48,122 nt of DNA from an uncultured cyanobacterium (lineage in GTDB: Bacteria > Cyanobacteriota > Cyanobacteriia > Thermosynechococcales > Thermosynechococcaceae): contig CALFCG010000140.1 of assembly GCA_937951315.1 (NCBI GenBank), forward strand, positions 1 through 48,122. Direction: 5' to 3'. The position numbers and the translations under genes were made by a program. The notes beneath the pieces were generated by a model. The model saw only the letters and a list, made by a program, of their open reading frames with translations. It did not search any database and was not told where the DNA came from. Shown in pieces: positions 33,429 to 42,005 of this stretch; position 1 is the first letter of the stretch; each line of letters opens with the position of its first letter.

Positions 33429-34520
33429 TCAGGTCGCCGGTAGGAAATAGAAAGAAAGACCTAGAACAAGGTAAGCAGCAAGGAGCAAAATCCCCTCCAA
33501 CCAGTTCGATTTACCATCTGAGCTAATGGAGTTAGCGATCAAAACCGCTACCACAACCGCAACAAGCTCAAACGGATTGAAGTCTAAATCCATCGGCTGT
33601 CCTAAAAACCAGCCTGCAATCACAAGAACCGGCGCCACAAATAGGGCAATTTGCAAACTCGAACCGACTGCCACAGAGACAGAAAGATCCATCTTGTCCT
33701 TCATCGCCACGGTCACGGCAGTGGTATGTTCTGCCGCATTGCCAATAATTGGCAGCAAAATCACCCCCGTAAACAGCGGCGTTAACCCCAAGGTTTCCGT
33801 CGCCACTTCTAAGCTACCCACCAATAGTTCAGACTCTACGGCCACAGCCAAGGTCGCAGCTAGTAGGACACCCACCCATAGCTTCAAATTAGGAGTGTCA
33901 TGTTCTGCTTCTTCCGCTTCCTTTTCACCTGTCCCAGCAACACCCACATCATAGAGATAGGCATGGGTCTTCATGGAAAACAGGAGCGTCAGGCCATACA
34001 CCAGCATTAAGATCAGGGCGACGCCTATCGATAGTTTCTCAATTTCATTGAAGCCTAGACCGCGATCGGAGGAGAACTGAATCGCGGTGGGTAGCAAAAT
34101 TGCGATTACAGCTAAATTCATCGAGGAAGCATTAACGCGAGCCACAACTGGCTGAAACTCTTGCTCTTTATGACGCAGCCCCCCCAACAGCATAGAGAGC
34201 CCCATGACCAATAAAAGATTGCCAATAATCGATCCAGTAATACTCGCTTTGACCACCTCCACAAGTCCAGCACGGAGAGCAATTAAGGCAATGATCAGTT
34301 CCGTCGCATTGCCAAAGGTAGCATTGAGCAGTCCACCAGCAGAGGGTCCCACCACAACAGCGATTTCTTCGGTCGCCGCCCCCATCCACGAGGCGAGGGG
34401 CACGATCGCCAGAGCTGACAGGATAAAGACCACCAAGGATCCCCAATGCAGTAAATGGGCAGCAATAGAAATGGGGATAAAGACAAGCAGAACAAGGAAG
34501 ATACGATCTTTTAAGGTCAC
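33429..34520 (-). CDS. cax: Calcium/proton exchanger (CAX family)
   Basis: A 363-residue inner-membrane antiporter exporting Ca2+ in exchange for H+. The two alpha repeats are clear: GNATELI at 70-76 and GNAAEH at 260-265, each with the ion-binding Glu. An acidic loop (EKEAEEAEHD) separates the halves. Length is normal for CAX. A short CTCCCC/GGGG hairpin lies just upstream of its start, at about 34564-34582. Confidence 0.92.
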   Translation of the reverse strand: MTLKDRIFLVLLVFIPISIAAHLLHWGSLVVFILSALAIVPLASWMGAATEEIAVVVGPSAGGLLNATFGNATELIIALIALRAGLVEVVKASITGSIIGNLLLVMGLSMLLGGLRHKEQEFQPVVARVNASSMNLAVIAILLPTAIQFSSDRGLGFNEIEKLSIGVALILMLVYGLTLLFSMKTHAYLYDVGVAGTGEKEAEEAEHDTPNLKLWVGVLLAATLAVAVESELLVGSLEVATETLGLTPLFTGVILLPIIGNAAEHTTAVTVAMKDKMDLSVSVAVGSSLQIALFVAPVLVIAGWFLGQPMDLDFNPFELVAVVVAVLIANSISSDGKSNWLEGILLLAAYLVLGLSFYFLPAT

Positions 34521-34876
34521 AGATTCATCCTAGATAGCGGCAGTCAAACAGTTGAATTTCAAGAGCTCCCCAATTTTGGGGGATTAAGAGAACGAGTGCA
34601 ACAACCTTGATCCATACACTGCTCAGAGCAGGGAAGCACTACAGGAAGACGTTCACATAATGCCCATTTATCACCGATGCACATCATTTTTGCCGCCCAT
34701 TCCTTTGGGAAATCTTAAGTTCTGAGCTGGGATCAACATTTTTGAGCGGGGATCGCTTAGCTTGGGCCAAGATATTTGTCCCCCCCTGGACGCGTTCTCT
34801 ATCCAAGTGTCCTGAGATATCCCCCTGTAGAAGATCCTAACGCTTGCAATAAATACACAATTGCTTCGAGTTTAGA
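34521..34876. other. Intergenic stretch with divergent promoter potential
   Basis: It separates the exchanger start from the GH57 start. Apart from the hairpin CTCCCC-AATTTT-GGGG near 34564-34582, no protein-like frame, RNA gene or operator was recognised. It probably holds the promoters of both divergent genes. Confidence 0.5.
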
Positions 34877-37639
34877 GTGTCCTCTACCTCGAACTGTTCT
34901 AATTTGGTGACCTCTCTCATGCAGACTCATTCTGATCACATGCAAACGCTACAGCCTGATCATGTTGTTGAACCTGCCACACAACCTTTCGATCATTCGT
35001 CGGACACATTAGCTGTATCGCCTCAGGCAGCGCAGGACTTGGGTGTTTACATCACAGTTCATGGCCATTTTTACCAGCCGCCTCGCGAGAATCCCTATTT
35101 GGGAATCATTGAAGGCCAATCCAGTGCCGCCCCCTTCCGAAACTGGAATGAGCGGATTCATCACGAATGCTACCGTCCCAATGCCTTTGCTCGGATTTGC
35201 AATGACCTGGGTGAGGTCGTAGATATCGTCAATAATTTTGAGTATCTCAGCTTCAACATCGGTCCCACGTTAATGAGCTGGCTAGAGCATTATGATGCCG
35301 AAGTCTATCAGCGAATTTTGGATGCGGACCGCAACAGCTGCGAACGTCTGAATGGGCATGGAAATGCCATCGCTCAGGTTTACAACCATATTATTTTGCC
35401 ATTGGCCAATGAACGGGACAAAGTCACCCAAATCCGCTGGGGCAAGGCAGACTTTCAAGCCCGATTTGGTCGAGAGCCAGAGGGCATGTGGCTTGCTGAA
35501 GCCGCCGTTGACTATCCTACGTTGGAGGCCCTGATTCAGGAGGGAATCCGCTTCATAATTTTGGCCCCCTCCCAAGCTGAAAAATGTCGTCCGTTGATCT
35601 CTGAGGATCAAGCATCCAATCACGCGCCTTCTGAGCATCCCTGGAATGCGGTCGGGGGTGGTCAAATCGATCCAGTCCGTCCCTATCGCTGCTTTATACC
35701 GGGTGGAGACCGCAACCGCGACTATATAGATATCTTTTTCTATGACGGTCCCATCTCAGCAGATATTGGCTTTGACGATGTACTCAGTACGTCGGGCCAC
35801 TTCACAGGACGACTCGCCCAGGCAGTGCGCAAACACCATAACGAGGCTCAGATCATTTCGGTCGCCACCGATGGAGAAACCTTTGGCCATCACAAATCAG
35901 ATACCGAAAAAGCCCTTGCCTATGCATTGACCACAACCTTTCCAGAGCAGGGCTGGACGGTGACCAATTATGCACATTATCTCAGCCTGCATCCCCCCAC
36001 ATGGGAAGTGGAACTCAAGTCAGAAACAGCCTGGAGCTGTTCCCACGGTGTCGGTCGCTGGCAGGATGACTGCGGCTGCGGCGGTGAAGGCAGTCTATGG
36101 CATCAAAAGTGGCGACGTCCGCTGCGTGATGCTCTCAACTGGCTCCGAGATCAGCTCAGCGAAGTCTATGTTGACTTGGGAGAAAAACTCCTGCGCGATC
36201 CGTGGCAAGCCCGAGACCAGTATATTCAAATCTTAGGTCAGCCACCCCTTACAACCCTCTGGGATCAGGGAGTGGGCGATGATCGCATCACTGAGTTTTT
36301 ACAGCGCCAACAGCAGCATCCGTTGACAGCCGAGGAGAAGATCGACACGCTCCGATTGCTGGAAATGCAGCGCCATACGCTATTGATGTATACAAGTTGT
36401 GGCTGGTTTTTCGCGGAATTGTCACGCCCCGAAGGCGTCCAAATTTTGCGATATGCAGCTCGTGCCATTGCCCTAGCCGCCGAGGTAACGGGAGTGGATT
36501 TAGAGTCAGAATTTATGCAGCGCTTGGCTTTAGCACCCAGCAATGTCGCGGCGTTTCAAAATGGAGCGGGGGTGTACGAGCAACTGGTGAAGCCCTCTCA
36601 GGTGAGTCTCAAGCAAGTGGCAGCTCACTATGCCATGAATTCACTTTTCAATACATACCCAGATCAGGACCGGATTTATTGCTATCAAGTCCAGAAGCTG
36701 GACTATCAACTGCAACATATAGGCTCTCTCACCTTGGCTGTGGGACAGCTCTGCCTAACCTCTGAAGTGACATATGAATCAGAGCAGTTGGTTTTTGGCG
36801 TTTTGCATCTCGGGGGATGGGACTTCCACTGCGGGGTACAGCCGTTCGCAGGACGCAAACAATACACCGAGGTCAAGGAACAGTTATTGGATGGGCTCCA
36901 TCAGGGGGTGGCTCCCGTGGTATTGGCCCTGGATAGAGTCTTTGGTTCTCATCACTTTGGTCTCCAGGATCTGTTTCCTGATGAGCGCCAACGGATGATG
37001 GAGTTGCTGACTCAAAGCACCCTGAATCGATTAGATCAGCTTTATTCCCAGGTCTATCGGGATAACTATGGGGTCTTAATGGCTTTTCAGCAAGATAATT
37101 TAGCCGTGCCGCAACCGCTTTTAATGGCGGCACAGGTGGCCCTTAGTCATCGTGCAATGCATGCCCTCAGAGGGCTCGAGCAGGATTTGAGCAGTATGGC
37201 CGCGGACGAGAAGTTGGGAAGCCGGTACTTTGTAGAAGTGGATGCGATCGCAACTGAGACTCAGCACCTCGGCTGTACATTAACACTCGAAGGGGCCGAA
37301 AAATCCCTAGCAGATCTAACGCTTCGACTCCTGTGGCAGCTTCTACAGGATGCAGATTTAAATCACTTACAGGTCCGACTCCAGCACCTCGATCAGCTAC
37401 TAGCCGTGGGACCAAAACTGGGTTTAACGCTCGACCTCAATCCAGCACAGGAACTCTATTTCCACCATTTGCAAACACAACTCATCTCTCAGTGTCAATA
37501 TTATGCTGAGGCAGACCTAGAAGCAGTCGCAGAAGAAGAACAAGCTAGGATACCCAAAGCGCAACTTCGTCAGCTCCTCAAGCTGGGCAAGACGTTATCG
37601 GTTGCGGTCGATCCTTTTGTATCTTTGCTATCGGAGTGA
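34877..37639 (+). CDS. Glycoside hydrolase family 57 protein with DUF3536 domain
   Basis: A 920-residue protein. The N-terminal GH57 barrel has the HGHFYQPPREN motif (62-72), the nucleophile motif WLAE (Glu208) and TDGETFGHH with the probable acid Asp332. A C-terminal helical DUF3536-type region (about 430-900) follows. Family 57 includes amylopullulanases, 4-alpha-glucanotransferases and branching enzymes; this subgroup is widespread in cyanobacteria and its substrate, probably an alpha-glucan, is not known. The GTG at 34877 lacks a ribosome binding site; ATG 34919 with GGTGA upstream is a good alternative. The last codons overlap the TauE/SafE start. Confidence 0.87.
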   Translation: MSSTSNCSNLVTSLMQTHSDHMQTLQPDHVVEPATQPFDHSSDTLAVSPQAAQDLGVYITVHGHFYQPPRENPYLGIIEGQSSAAPFRNWNERIHHECYRPNAFARICNDLGEVVDIVNNFEYLSFNIGPTLMSWLEHYDAEVYQRILDADRNSCERLNGHGNAIAQVYNHIILPLANERDKVTQIRWGKADFQARFGREPEGMWLAEAAVDYPTLEALIQEGIRFIILAPSQAEKCRPLISEDQASNHAPSEHPWNAVGGGQIDPVRPYRCFIPGGDRNRDYIDIFFYDGPISADIGFDDVLSTSGHFTGRLAQAVRKHHNEAQIISVATDGETFGHHKSDTEKALAYALTTTFPEQGWTVTNYAHYLSLHPPTWEVELKSETAWSCSHGVGRWQDDCGCGGEGSLWHQKWRRPLRDALNWLRDQLSEVYVDLGEKLLRDPWQARDQYIQILGQPPLTTLWDQGVGDDRITEFLQRQQQHPLTAEEKIDTLRLLEMQRHTLLMYTSCGWFFAELSRPEGVQILRYAARAIALAAEVTGVDLESEFMQRLALAPSNVAAFQNGAGVYEQLVKPSQVSLKQVAAHYAMNSLFNTYPDQDRIYCYQVQKLDYQLQHIGSLTLAVGQLCLTSEVTYESEQLVFGVLHLGGWDFHCGVQPFAGRKQYTEVKEQLLDGLHQGVAPVVLALDRVFGSHHFGLQDLFPDERQRMMELLTQSTLNRLDQLYSQVYRDNYGVLMAFQQDNLAVPQPLLMAAQVALSHRAMHALRGLEQDLSSMAADEKLGSRYFVEVDAIATETQHLGCTLTLEGAEKSLADLTLRLLWQLLQDADLNHLQVRLQHLDQLLAVGPKLGLTLDLNPAQELYFHHLQTQLISQCQYYAEADLEAVAEEEQARIPKAQLRQLLKLGKTLSVAVDPFVSLLSE

Positions 37640-38430
37640 TCTCGGCTCTACTTTCAACGAAGGCCCTGCTGCTACTCCTTCCTGGCTTAGCAGCAGGGCT
37701 TTTAGCAGGTGTCCTAGGCATCGGTGGCGGCGTACTACTGGTGCCACTATTGGTGAGCTTTGGCTATCCACCAGTCATGGCAGTGGGAACCAGCACATTA
37801 GCCATTGTGATCATTGCCTTCGGCGGCACATTACAAAATCTGCGGTCGGGTCATCTACGCCTCCCCTCTATTTTGGCATTGGGTCTACCCTCAATCCTTA
37901 CGGCACAACTGGGGGTATTCTTCGCCAGCCAAGTTTGGCAACCGGTCTTGCTCGCCTCCTTTGGCTTCTTACTCTGGCTCACCCTTTATCTGGTTGAACT
38001 GCGAAAGAAACTGGCGCGTTTACCCAACGCCCACCCCAGGCATCACACCGGAAATTTATTACCAGCCCGCATATTCACAGGAGGGGTGGCGGGCTTCCTC
38101 GCCGGTTTTTTTGGCGTGGGTGGAGGCGTCGTTCTGGTACCACTTCAGATTTTGTTACTGGGAGAACCGATTAAGGTCGCGATTCAGACTAGCCTAGGGG
38201 TGATCATGATAACCGCACTCTCGGCGTCAATGGGACATGCGATCGCAAATCATATCCTCTTCACCGAAGGATTATGCTTGGGCCTGGGTGGATTCCTAGG
38301 TGTACAAATCAGCACCCGCTTTTTGCCCAAACTACCCGAACAGCTGATTAGCCTCTTGTTTCGCTCTATGTTGGCCCTTCTATCCATCTATATTTTCTGG
38401 CAAGCCTGGCAATTGGCAAGCACGACCTAA
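37636..38430 (+). CDS. TauE/SafE family membrane exporter
   Basis: A 264-residue protein of eight or so transmembrane segments with the doubled TauE/SafE signature: GVLGIGGGVLLVPLL in the first half and GFFGVGGGVVLVPLQ in the second. Members transport sulfite, sulfoacetate or other organosulfur anions; this substrate is not determined. GTG start overlaps the GH57 stop (GTGA), an unexpected pairing because the predicted functions are unrelated. Confidence 0.88.
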   Translation: MISALLSTKALLLLLPGLAAGLLAGVLGIGGGVLLVPLLVSFGYPPVMAVGTSTLAIVIIAFGGTLQNLRSGHLRLPSILALGLPSILTAQLGVFFASQVWQPVLLASFGFLLWLTLYLVELRKKLARLPNAHPRHHTGNLLPARIFTGGVAGFLAGFFGVGGGVVLVPLQILLLGEPIKVAIQTSLGVIMITALSASMGHAIANHILFTEGLCLGLGGFLGVQISTRFLPKLPEQLISLLFRSMLALLSIYIFWQAWQLASTT

Positions 38431-38666
38431 AGACCCCGATCAACAATCAATGTCTTGTCCCTATTGGAGCACGAGCACAATTCAGCTTAACGATGAGAAC
38501 AAAAGCTAAAAGCAGCAAGTGATGGAGCAAGACTCATTAAAGAAGAATTAAAGATACAAATCTGTAGGAAAAATGTATTTAATGTAACAACAGCAGAGAT
38601 AGAAGCATGAATGCTCTATGATTTCTGCAATATTCTTCAATCCATAACTATGGAGCTTGTAAATAA

Positions 38667-39455
38667 ATGTCAGTGACAAAAAGAGCCATTGCCGAGCTGA
38701 TCGGCACATTTTGGCTAGTCTTAGGGGGCTGCGGGAGCGCCGTACTCGCTGCAACCTTCACAGCCGAAGGCGCAACACTTGGTGAGGGCACCCTATACCC
38801 CTTGGGTCTCGGGTTCGTGGGTGTCTCCCTCGCGTTTGGTTTAACCGTGCTCACCATGGCCTATGCCGTCGGCCATATTTCAGGCGGACATTTCAATCCA
38901 GCCGTCTCCTTTGGCCTTTGGGCAGGAAAGCGTTTCCCCGGTTCAGAGCTTTTACCTTACATCGTGGCCCAAGTGGTGGGAGCCATTGTTGCAGCAGGGC
39001 TCATCTATGTCATTGCTAGTGGTAGCGGTCCTCTCGACTTGAGTGGTGCTAACGCATTGGCAACAAACGGTTTCGGTGATCAATCACCGGGTGGCTATAA
39101 CTTATTAGCTTGCCTCATCACAGAAGTCGTCATGACATTCATGTTTTTGCTCGTGATTTTAGGGGCTACTGACAAGCGTGCTCCCCAGGGATTTGCACCC
39201 ATCTCGATTGGTTTAGCCTTAACACTAATTCACCTAATTAGTATTCCCATCACCAATACATCCGTCAATCCAGCTCGGAGCACAGGTCCCGCTTTAATTG
39301 TGGGCTTGACAGGCAACCTAACGGCCTTCAGTCAAGTTTGGTTATTCTGGGCAGCGCCTATTGTCGGAGCGGTACTAGCCGGTTTTGTCTATTACTCTGT
39401 CTTCGAAGACCATCGGCTGGATGTAGCCACAGATAGAGAAATGGTTGAACATTAA
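38667..39455 (+). CDS. aqpZ: Aquaporin Z
   Basis: A 262-residue water channel with six transmembrane segments. The two NPA boxes are at 77-79 (HFNPAVSFG) and 201-203 (SVNPARSTG). The selectivity filter fits a water-specific channel: His189, Thr198 and Arg204 align with His174, Thr183 and Arg189 of E. coli AqpZ. The loop at 110-140 is longer and Gly/Ser/Asn-rich. The 236 bases upstream (38431-38666) are AT-rich and presumably hold its promoter. Confidence 0.95.
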   Translation: MSVTKRAIAELIGTFWLVLGGCGSAVLAATFTAEGATLGEGTLYPLGLGFVGVSLAFGLTVLTMAYAVGHISGGHFNPAVSFGLWAGKRFPGSELLPYIVAQVVGAIVAAGLIYVIASGSGPLDLSGANALATNGFGDQSPGGYNLLACLITEVVMTFMFLLVILGATDKRAPQGFAPISIGLALTLIHLISIPITNTSVNPARSTGPALIVGLTGNLTAFSQVWLFWAAPIVGAVLAGFVYYSVFEDHRLDVATDREMVEH

Positions 39456-39478
39456 CCTCATTCAGTTCTCTTAAGGGC

Positions 39479-39640
39479 TTCAAAAAGCAAGAGATAGAAC
39501 ACATTCAACATCGGTTCGGGTTAAGCCCATTTGGGAACTTCTACCAAGAAGTTATGCGGGTTCTAGCCAAAAAGGAAGAAAAAGTTACAGCTTTTCCCGA
39601 ACTCATACCCCTGATCAACAGCAGTCCACCACTGGGTTAA
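39479..39640 (+). pseudogene. Orphan 53-codon C-terminal fragment downstream of aqpZ
   Basis: A reading frame without any start codon runs FKKQEIEHIQHRFGLSPFGN, continues with a basic helix (VMRVLAKKEEK) and ends in a stop at 39638. Composition is protein-like, and the frame is open back into aqpZ in another frame. It looks like the tail of a lost or truncated gene. Family not recognised. Confidence 0.35.
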
Positions 39641-39680
39641 CGAACGCTGTGGAATATACATTCCCGAACTGTAACAGACT

Positions 39681-40061
39681 CTAAATTTGCCAGAGAGATA
39701 GATCTCCCTCGTCAGCATCATTTAAGTACTGCCCCGTTAATTGAGCTACTGTCTGCGGATCTCGCTGTCGCCATGCTTCCAAGGTCTCAGTGCGGATATC
39801 TGGATTCCCTTCAACCCTATCAAGACCCGCCGCAACTTCTGCGAAAGCCCCTGCGGCTTCATAGATCACGGAAACCTCAGCATGGGCCTCTAACAGCGCC
39901 ATCCGCGCAGTAAAGGCTGAGGGAGAAGCATTCAAAAGATATTCATGCCCCAATAGTTTTGAGTTACGGTAAATCAAAACATGAACATCAAACTCAAAGA
40001 CCTGGTCGCGTTGCGAGGGACGCCCCTTCGGCATAGCTAACTTCAACAGACTCAAAACCAT
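39681..40061 (-). CDS. Conserved hypothetical protein
   Basis: A 126-residue soluble protein beginning MVLSLLKLAMPKGRPSQ, with an internal ATG at residue 10 that could be the real start. It contains a strand-rich segment (FEFDVHVLIYRNSKLLGHEYLL) and Ala/Glu-rich helices, with a C-terminal acidic stretch (DADEGDLSLW). No motif was recognised. It stands alone between the aqpZ-side remnant and the alkyltransferase-like gene. Confidence 0.55.
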   Translation of the reverse strand: MVLSLLKLAMPKGRPSQRDQVFEFDVHVLIYRNSKLLGHEYLLNASPSAFTARMALLEAHAEVSVIYEAAGAFAEVAAGLDRVEGNPDIRTETLEAWRQRDPQTVAQLTGQYLNDADEGDLSLWQI

Positions 40062-40233
40062 TCTTAATAACTCTTTCAGTGAAGGAAATATAGAAATAGC
40101 TGTTCCGGTATTCAGATAACTGACATAGCTCTGCCCCAGCAGGCAGATCTAGAGCTATCGCCTGTACTACGTAAATACAACCAATAGCAATCTAGCCTCA
40201 GTGTGCCCTGTGCGAACTCCAAAATAGCTATCC

Positions 40234-40611
40234 CTAAAAACGAGACTCTTCGAGGTGCATCGATCCAGGCTGCCATTGATACTGCCTTAAATCGATGCGA
40301 TGGGTCGTACTGAAGATCACATCTTCCTGTTCTAGCAGAACTCGCTGTAGATCATCACTCCCTCGTCGCTGAGGCGATTGGGAAATTTCACCCTTTGCAT
40401 TGACGACACGATGCCAAGGTACATCCGCATCCGGTGCCACCCTAAACAGCGCATATCCAATTTGTCGTGCATGTCTCGGTCGTCCCAGAAGCGCCGCAAT
40501 CTGGCCGTAGGTCGCCACTTGTCCCATCGGAATTTGACGGACCAGGTCATAGATCTGCTCGTATAGTGGATTCCTCTGACCTCTATCCGTTTTGCGCCTA
40601 CCCAAAACCAT
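40234..40611 (-). CDS. Alkyltransferase-like protein (ATL) of the MGMT/Ogt family
   Basis: 125 residues from MVLGRRK; the ORF track's longer frame starts 54 bases inside ribE. The DNA-binding helix-turn-helix of MGMT is present (GQVATYGQIAALLGRPRHARQIGYAL), but the active-site PCHRV is PWHRV (Trp66), the hallmark of ATL proteins. ATLs bind O6-alkylguanine without removing the alkyl group and channel the lesion into nucleotide excision repair. Overlaps the ribE 3' end by 14 bases. Confidence 0.85.
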   Translation of the reverse strand: MVLGRRKTDRGQRNPLYEQIYDLVRQIPMGQVATYGQIAALLGRPRHARQIGYALFRVAPDADVPWHRVVNAKGEISQSPQRRGSDDLQRVLLEQEDVIFSTTHRIDLRQYQWQPGSMHLEESRF

Positions 40612-41263
40612 GCTCTGCCAAAAACTCAGGCGAAATAGACGACATGGCTGGGACAGATGCATCATGAGAATGGGATGTTCTCAGAAACTTAGCAACATAT
40701 TTACTCAAAACATCGGTTTCTAGATTGACGCTTTGACCGGGCCGCAGCTGCTTGAGATTCGTCTCTGCAAAGCTATGGGGAATCACAGCTACCGTAAACC
40801 AGGTGCCTTCCGCATTACAATCAGCCACCGTCAGACTGATACCGTTCACCGCAATACTGCCCTTAGAGACAATATGGCTGGCGACGACGGACGGTGCATT
40901 AAAGCGAATCACCCAGGACTCGCCCGTTTGAGAAATCTCTTCCACCGTCCCAACCGCATCAATATGTCCCGTCACAAAATGTCCCCCCAGACGGTCTCCC
41001 ACTTGCAAGGCTGGCTCTAAATTAATCGGCATTGGGACATTTACCCGCTGCTCTAGGGTGGTGCGCTGCATCGTCTCAGGCGAGGTCGTGACGATAAATC
41101 CTCCTGAGACCAAGGTCTCCACCGTTAGACAAACCCCATCAACGGCAACGCTATCGCCAAGGTCAAGGGTCTCAACCCAGGGCTGTCGGGGGCAGGTAAT
41201 GAGTAACTGATGGGCCCCCTTAGATTTGAGGTAGCCAGTACTTTGTACGAGTCCTGTGAACAT
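40598..41263 (-). CDS. ribE: Riboflavin synthase alpha chain
   Basis: Dismutates two 6,7-dimethyl-8-ribityllumazine into riboflavin and the pyrimidine substrate of RibH. It consists of two similar beta-barrels: MFTGLVQSTG...GDSVAVDGVCLTV and GGHFVTGHIDAVG...GSIAVNGISLTV. The ligand residues VNGISLTVAD and the VCLTV core match the family. 221 residues is normal. RibH, its substrate supplier, is also in the window. The C-terminal about 20 residues extend past the usual end. Confidence 0.95.
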   Translation of the reverse strand: MFTGLVQSTGYLKSKGAHQLLITCPRQPWVETLDLGDSVAVDGVCLTVETLVSGGFIVTTSPETMQRTTLEQRVNVPMPINLEPALQVGDRLGGHFVTGHIDAVGTVEEISQTGESWVIRFNAPSVVASHIVSKGSIAVNGISLTVADCNAEGTWFTVAVIPHSFAETNLKQLRPGQSVNLETDVLSKYVAKFLRTSHSHDASVPAMSSISPEFLAEHGFG

Positions 41264-41404
41264 TTGATGCCCCGTGAATCAATATACTGTTACATAGGCT
41301 TGAGTATTTTCCCCATTGTCAAAGCCCCCTAGAGATCGTTACGCTCGAAACGTAGCCTTTCTCTATATCGAAAAACTCAGATTAAACAATTTTCTTGGGA
41401 GACA

Positions 41405-41497
41405 ATGGTAAATGATCGAACTCTCAAGGCAATTATAGAGATGATTAGGGTTGCTCATCCATCAGGGCAATCGCTACTTATATACCCTGGGGGCTGA
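41405..41497 (+). CDS. Possible 30-residue upstream ORF coupled to the bifunctional nuclease gene
   Basis: A frame starting at ATG 41405 with GGGAG a few bases upstream reads MVNDRTLKAIIEMIRVAHPS and continues for ten more residues to a TGA. The stop ends 4 bases before the nuclease ATG, so ribosomes finishing this peptide could reinitiate there. Not in the ORF track because of length. It may be a regulatory leader peptide. Confidence 0.4.
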   Translation: MVNDRTLKAIIEMIRVAHPSGQSLLIYPGG

Positions 41498-41501
41498 GCC
41501 G

Positions 41502-42005
41502 ATGATCGAAATGAATGTTGCAGGTATTGCTCTGGATGCCTCCAGTCGCCTACCCATCGTCCTATTGAAGGATGGAACAGGGCGCAGAGCGCTACCCATT
41601 TGGATAGGTCAGACTGAGGCGCGCGCCATTCTGAGCGCCCTTGAGAATCAAAAAACGCAGCGGCCCATGACCCATGATCTAATGGCCAGTTGTTTTATGG
41701 AATGGGACCTAGAACTCACCCGCGTTGTCATCCATTCTTTAGAAGACAGTACCTACTACGCCATCCTCACAATGGAAAACGGCGATCAGAAGAAAGAAAT
41801 TGATGCGCGTCCCAGCGATGCAATAGCTTTAGCCCTCCGCATGAACACGCCGATCTGGGTGTTAGAAGAGGTGGTTGCAGATGCCTCTATCCCCGTTGAT
41901 CAAGAGGCTGATGAGCAGGAACAGGAAGAGTTCCGGGAGTTTCTAGAAAACATCAGACCCGGAGACTTTCTCAAGAGTTCTGGAGGCGGTGAAGCGACGG
42001 GGTAA
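41502..42005 (+). CDS. Bifunctional nuclease family protein (DUF151)
   Basis: 167 residues from ATG 41502 (MIEMNVAGIALDAS); the ORF-track start at 41451 is a TTG in the upstream peptide region. DUF151/BFN features are LPIVLLKDGTGRRALPIWIG, the RPMTHDLM segment, FYAILTM-type strand (here YYAILTM), and KEIDARPSDAIALALR. Plant BFN1-type proteins have RNase and DNase activity, and bacterial members bind nucleic acid. Stop and next ATG overlap (TAATG), so it is coupled to the reductase gene. Confidence 0.87.
   Translation: MIEMNVAGIALDASSRLPIVLLKDGTGRRALPIWIGQTEARAILSALENQKTQRPMTHDLMASCFMEWDLELTRVVIHSLEDSTYYAILTMENGDQKKEIDARPSDAIALALRMNTPIWVLEEVVADASIPVDQEADEQEQEEFREFLENIRPGDFLKSSGGGEATG

Noticed and set aside
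36397-36765. 122-residue ORF inside the GH57 gene
   Set aside because: Out-of-frame shadow on the same strand as an intact 920-codon gene.
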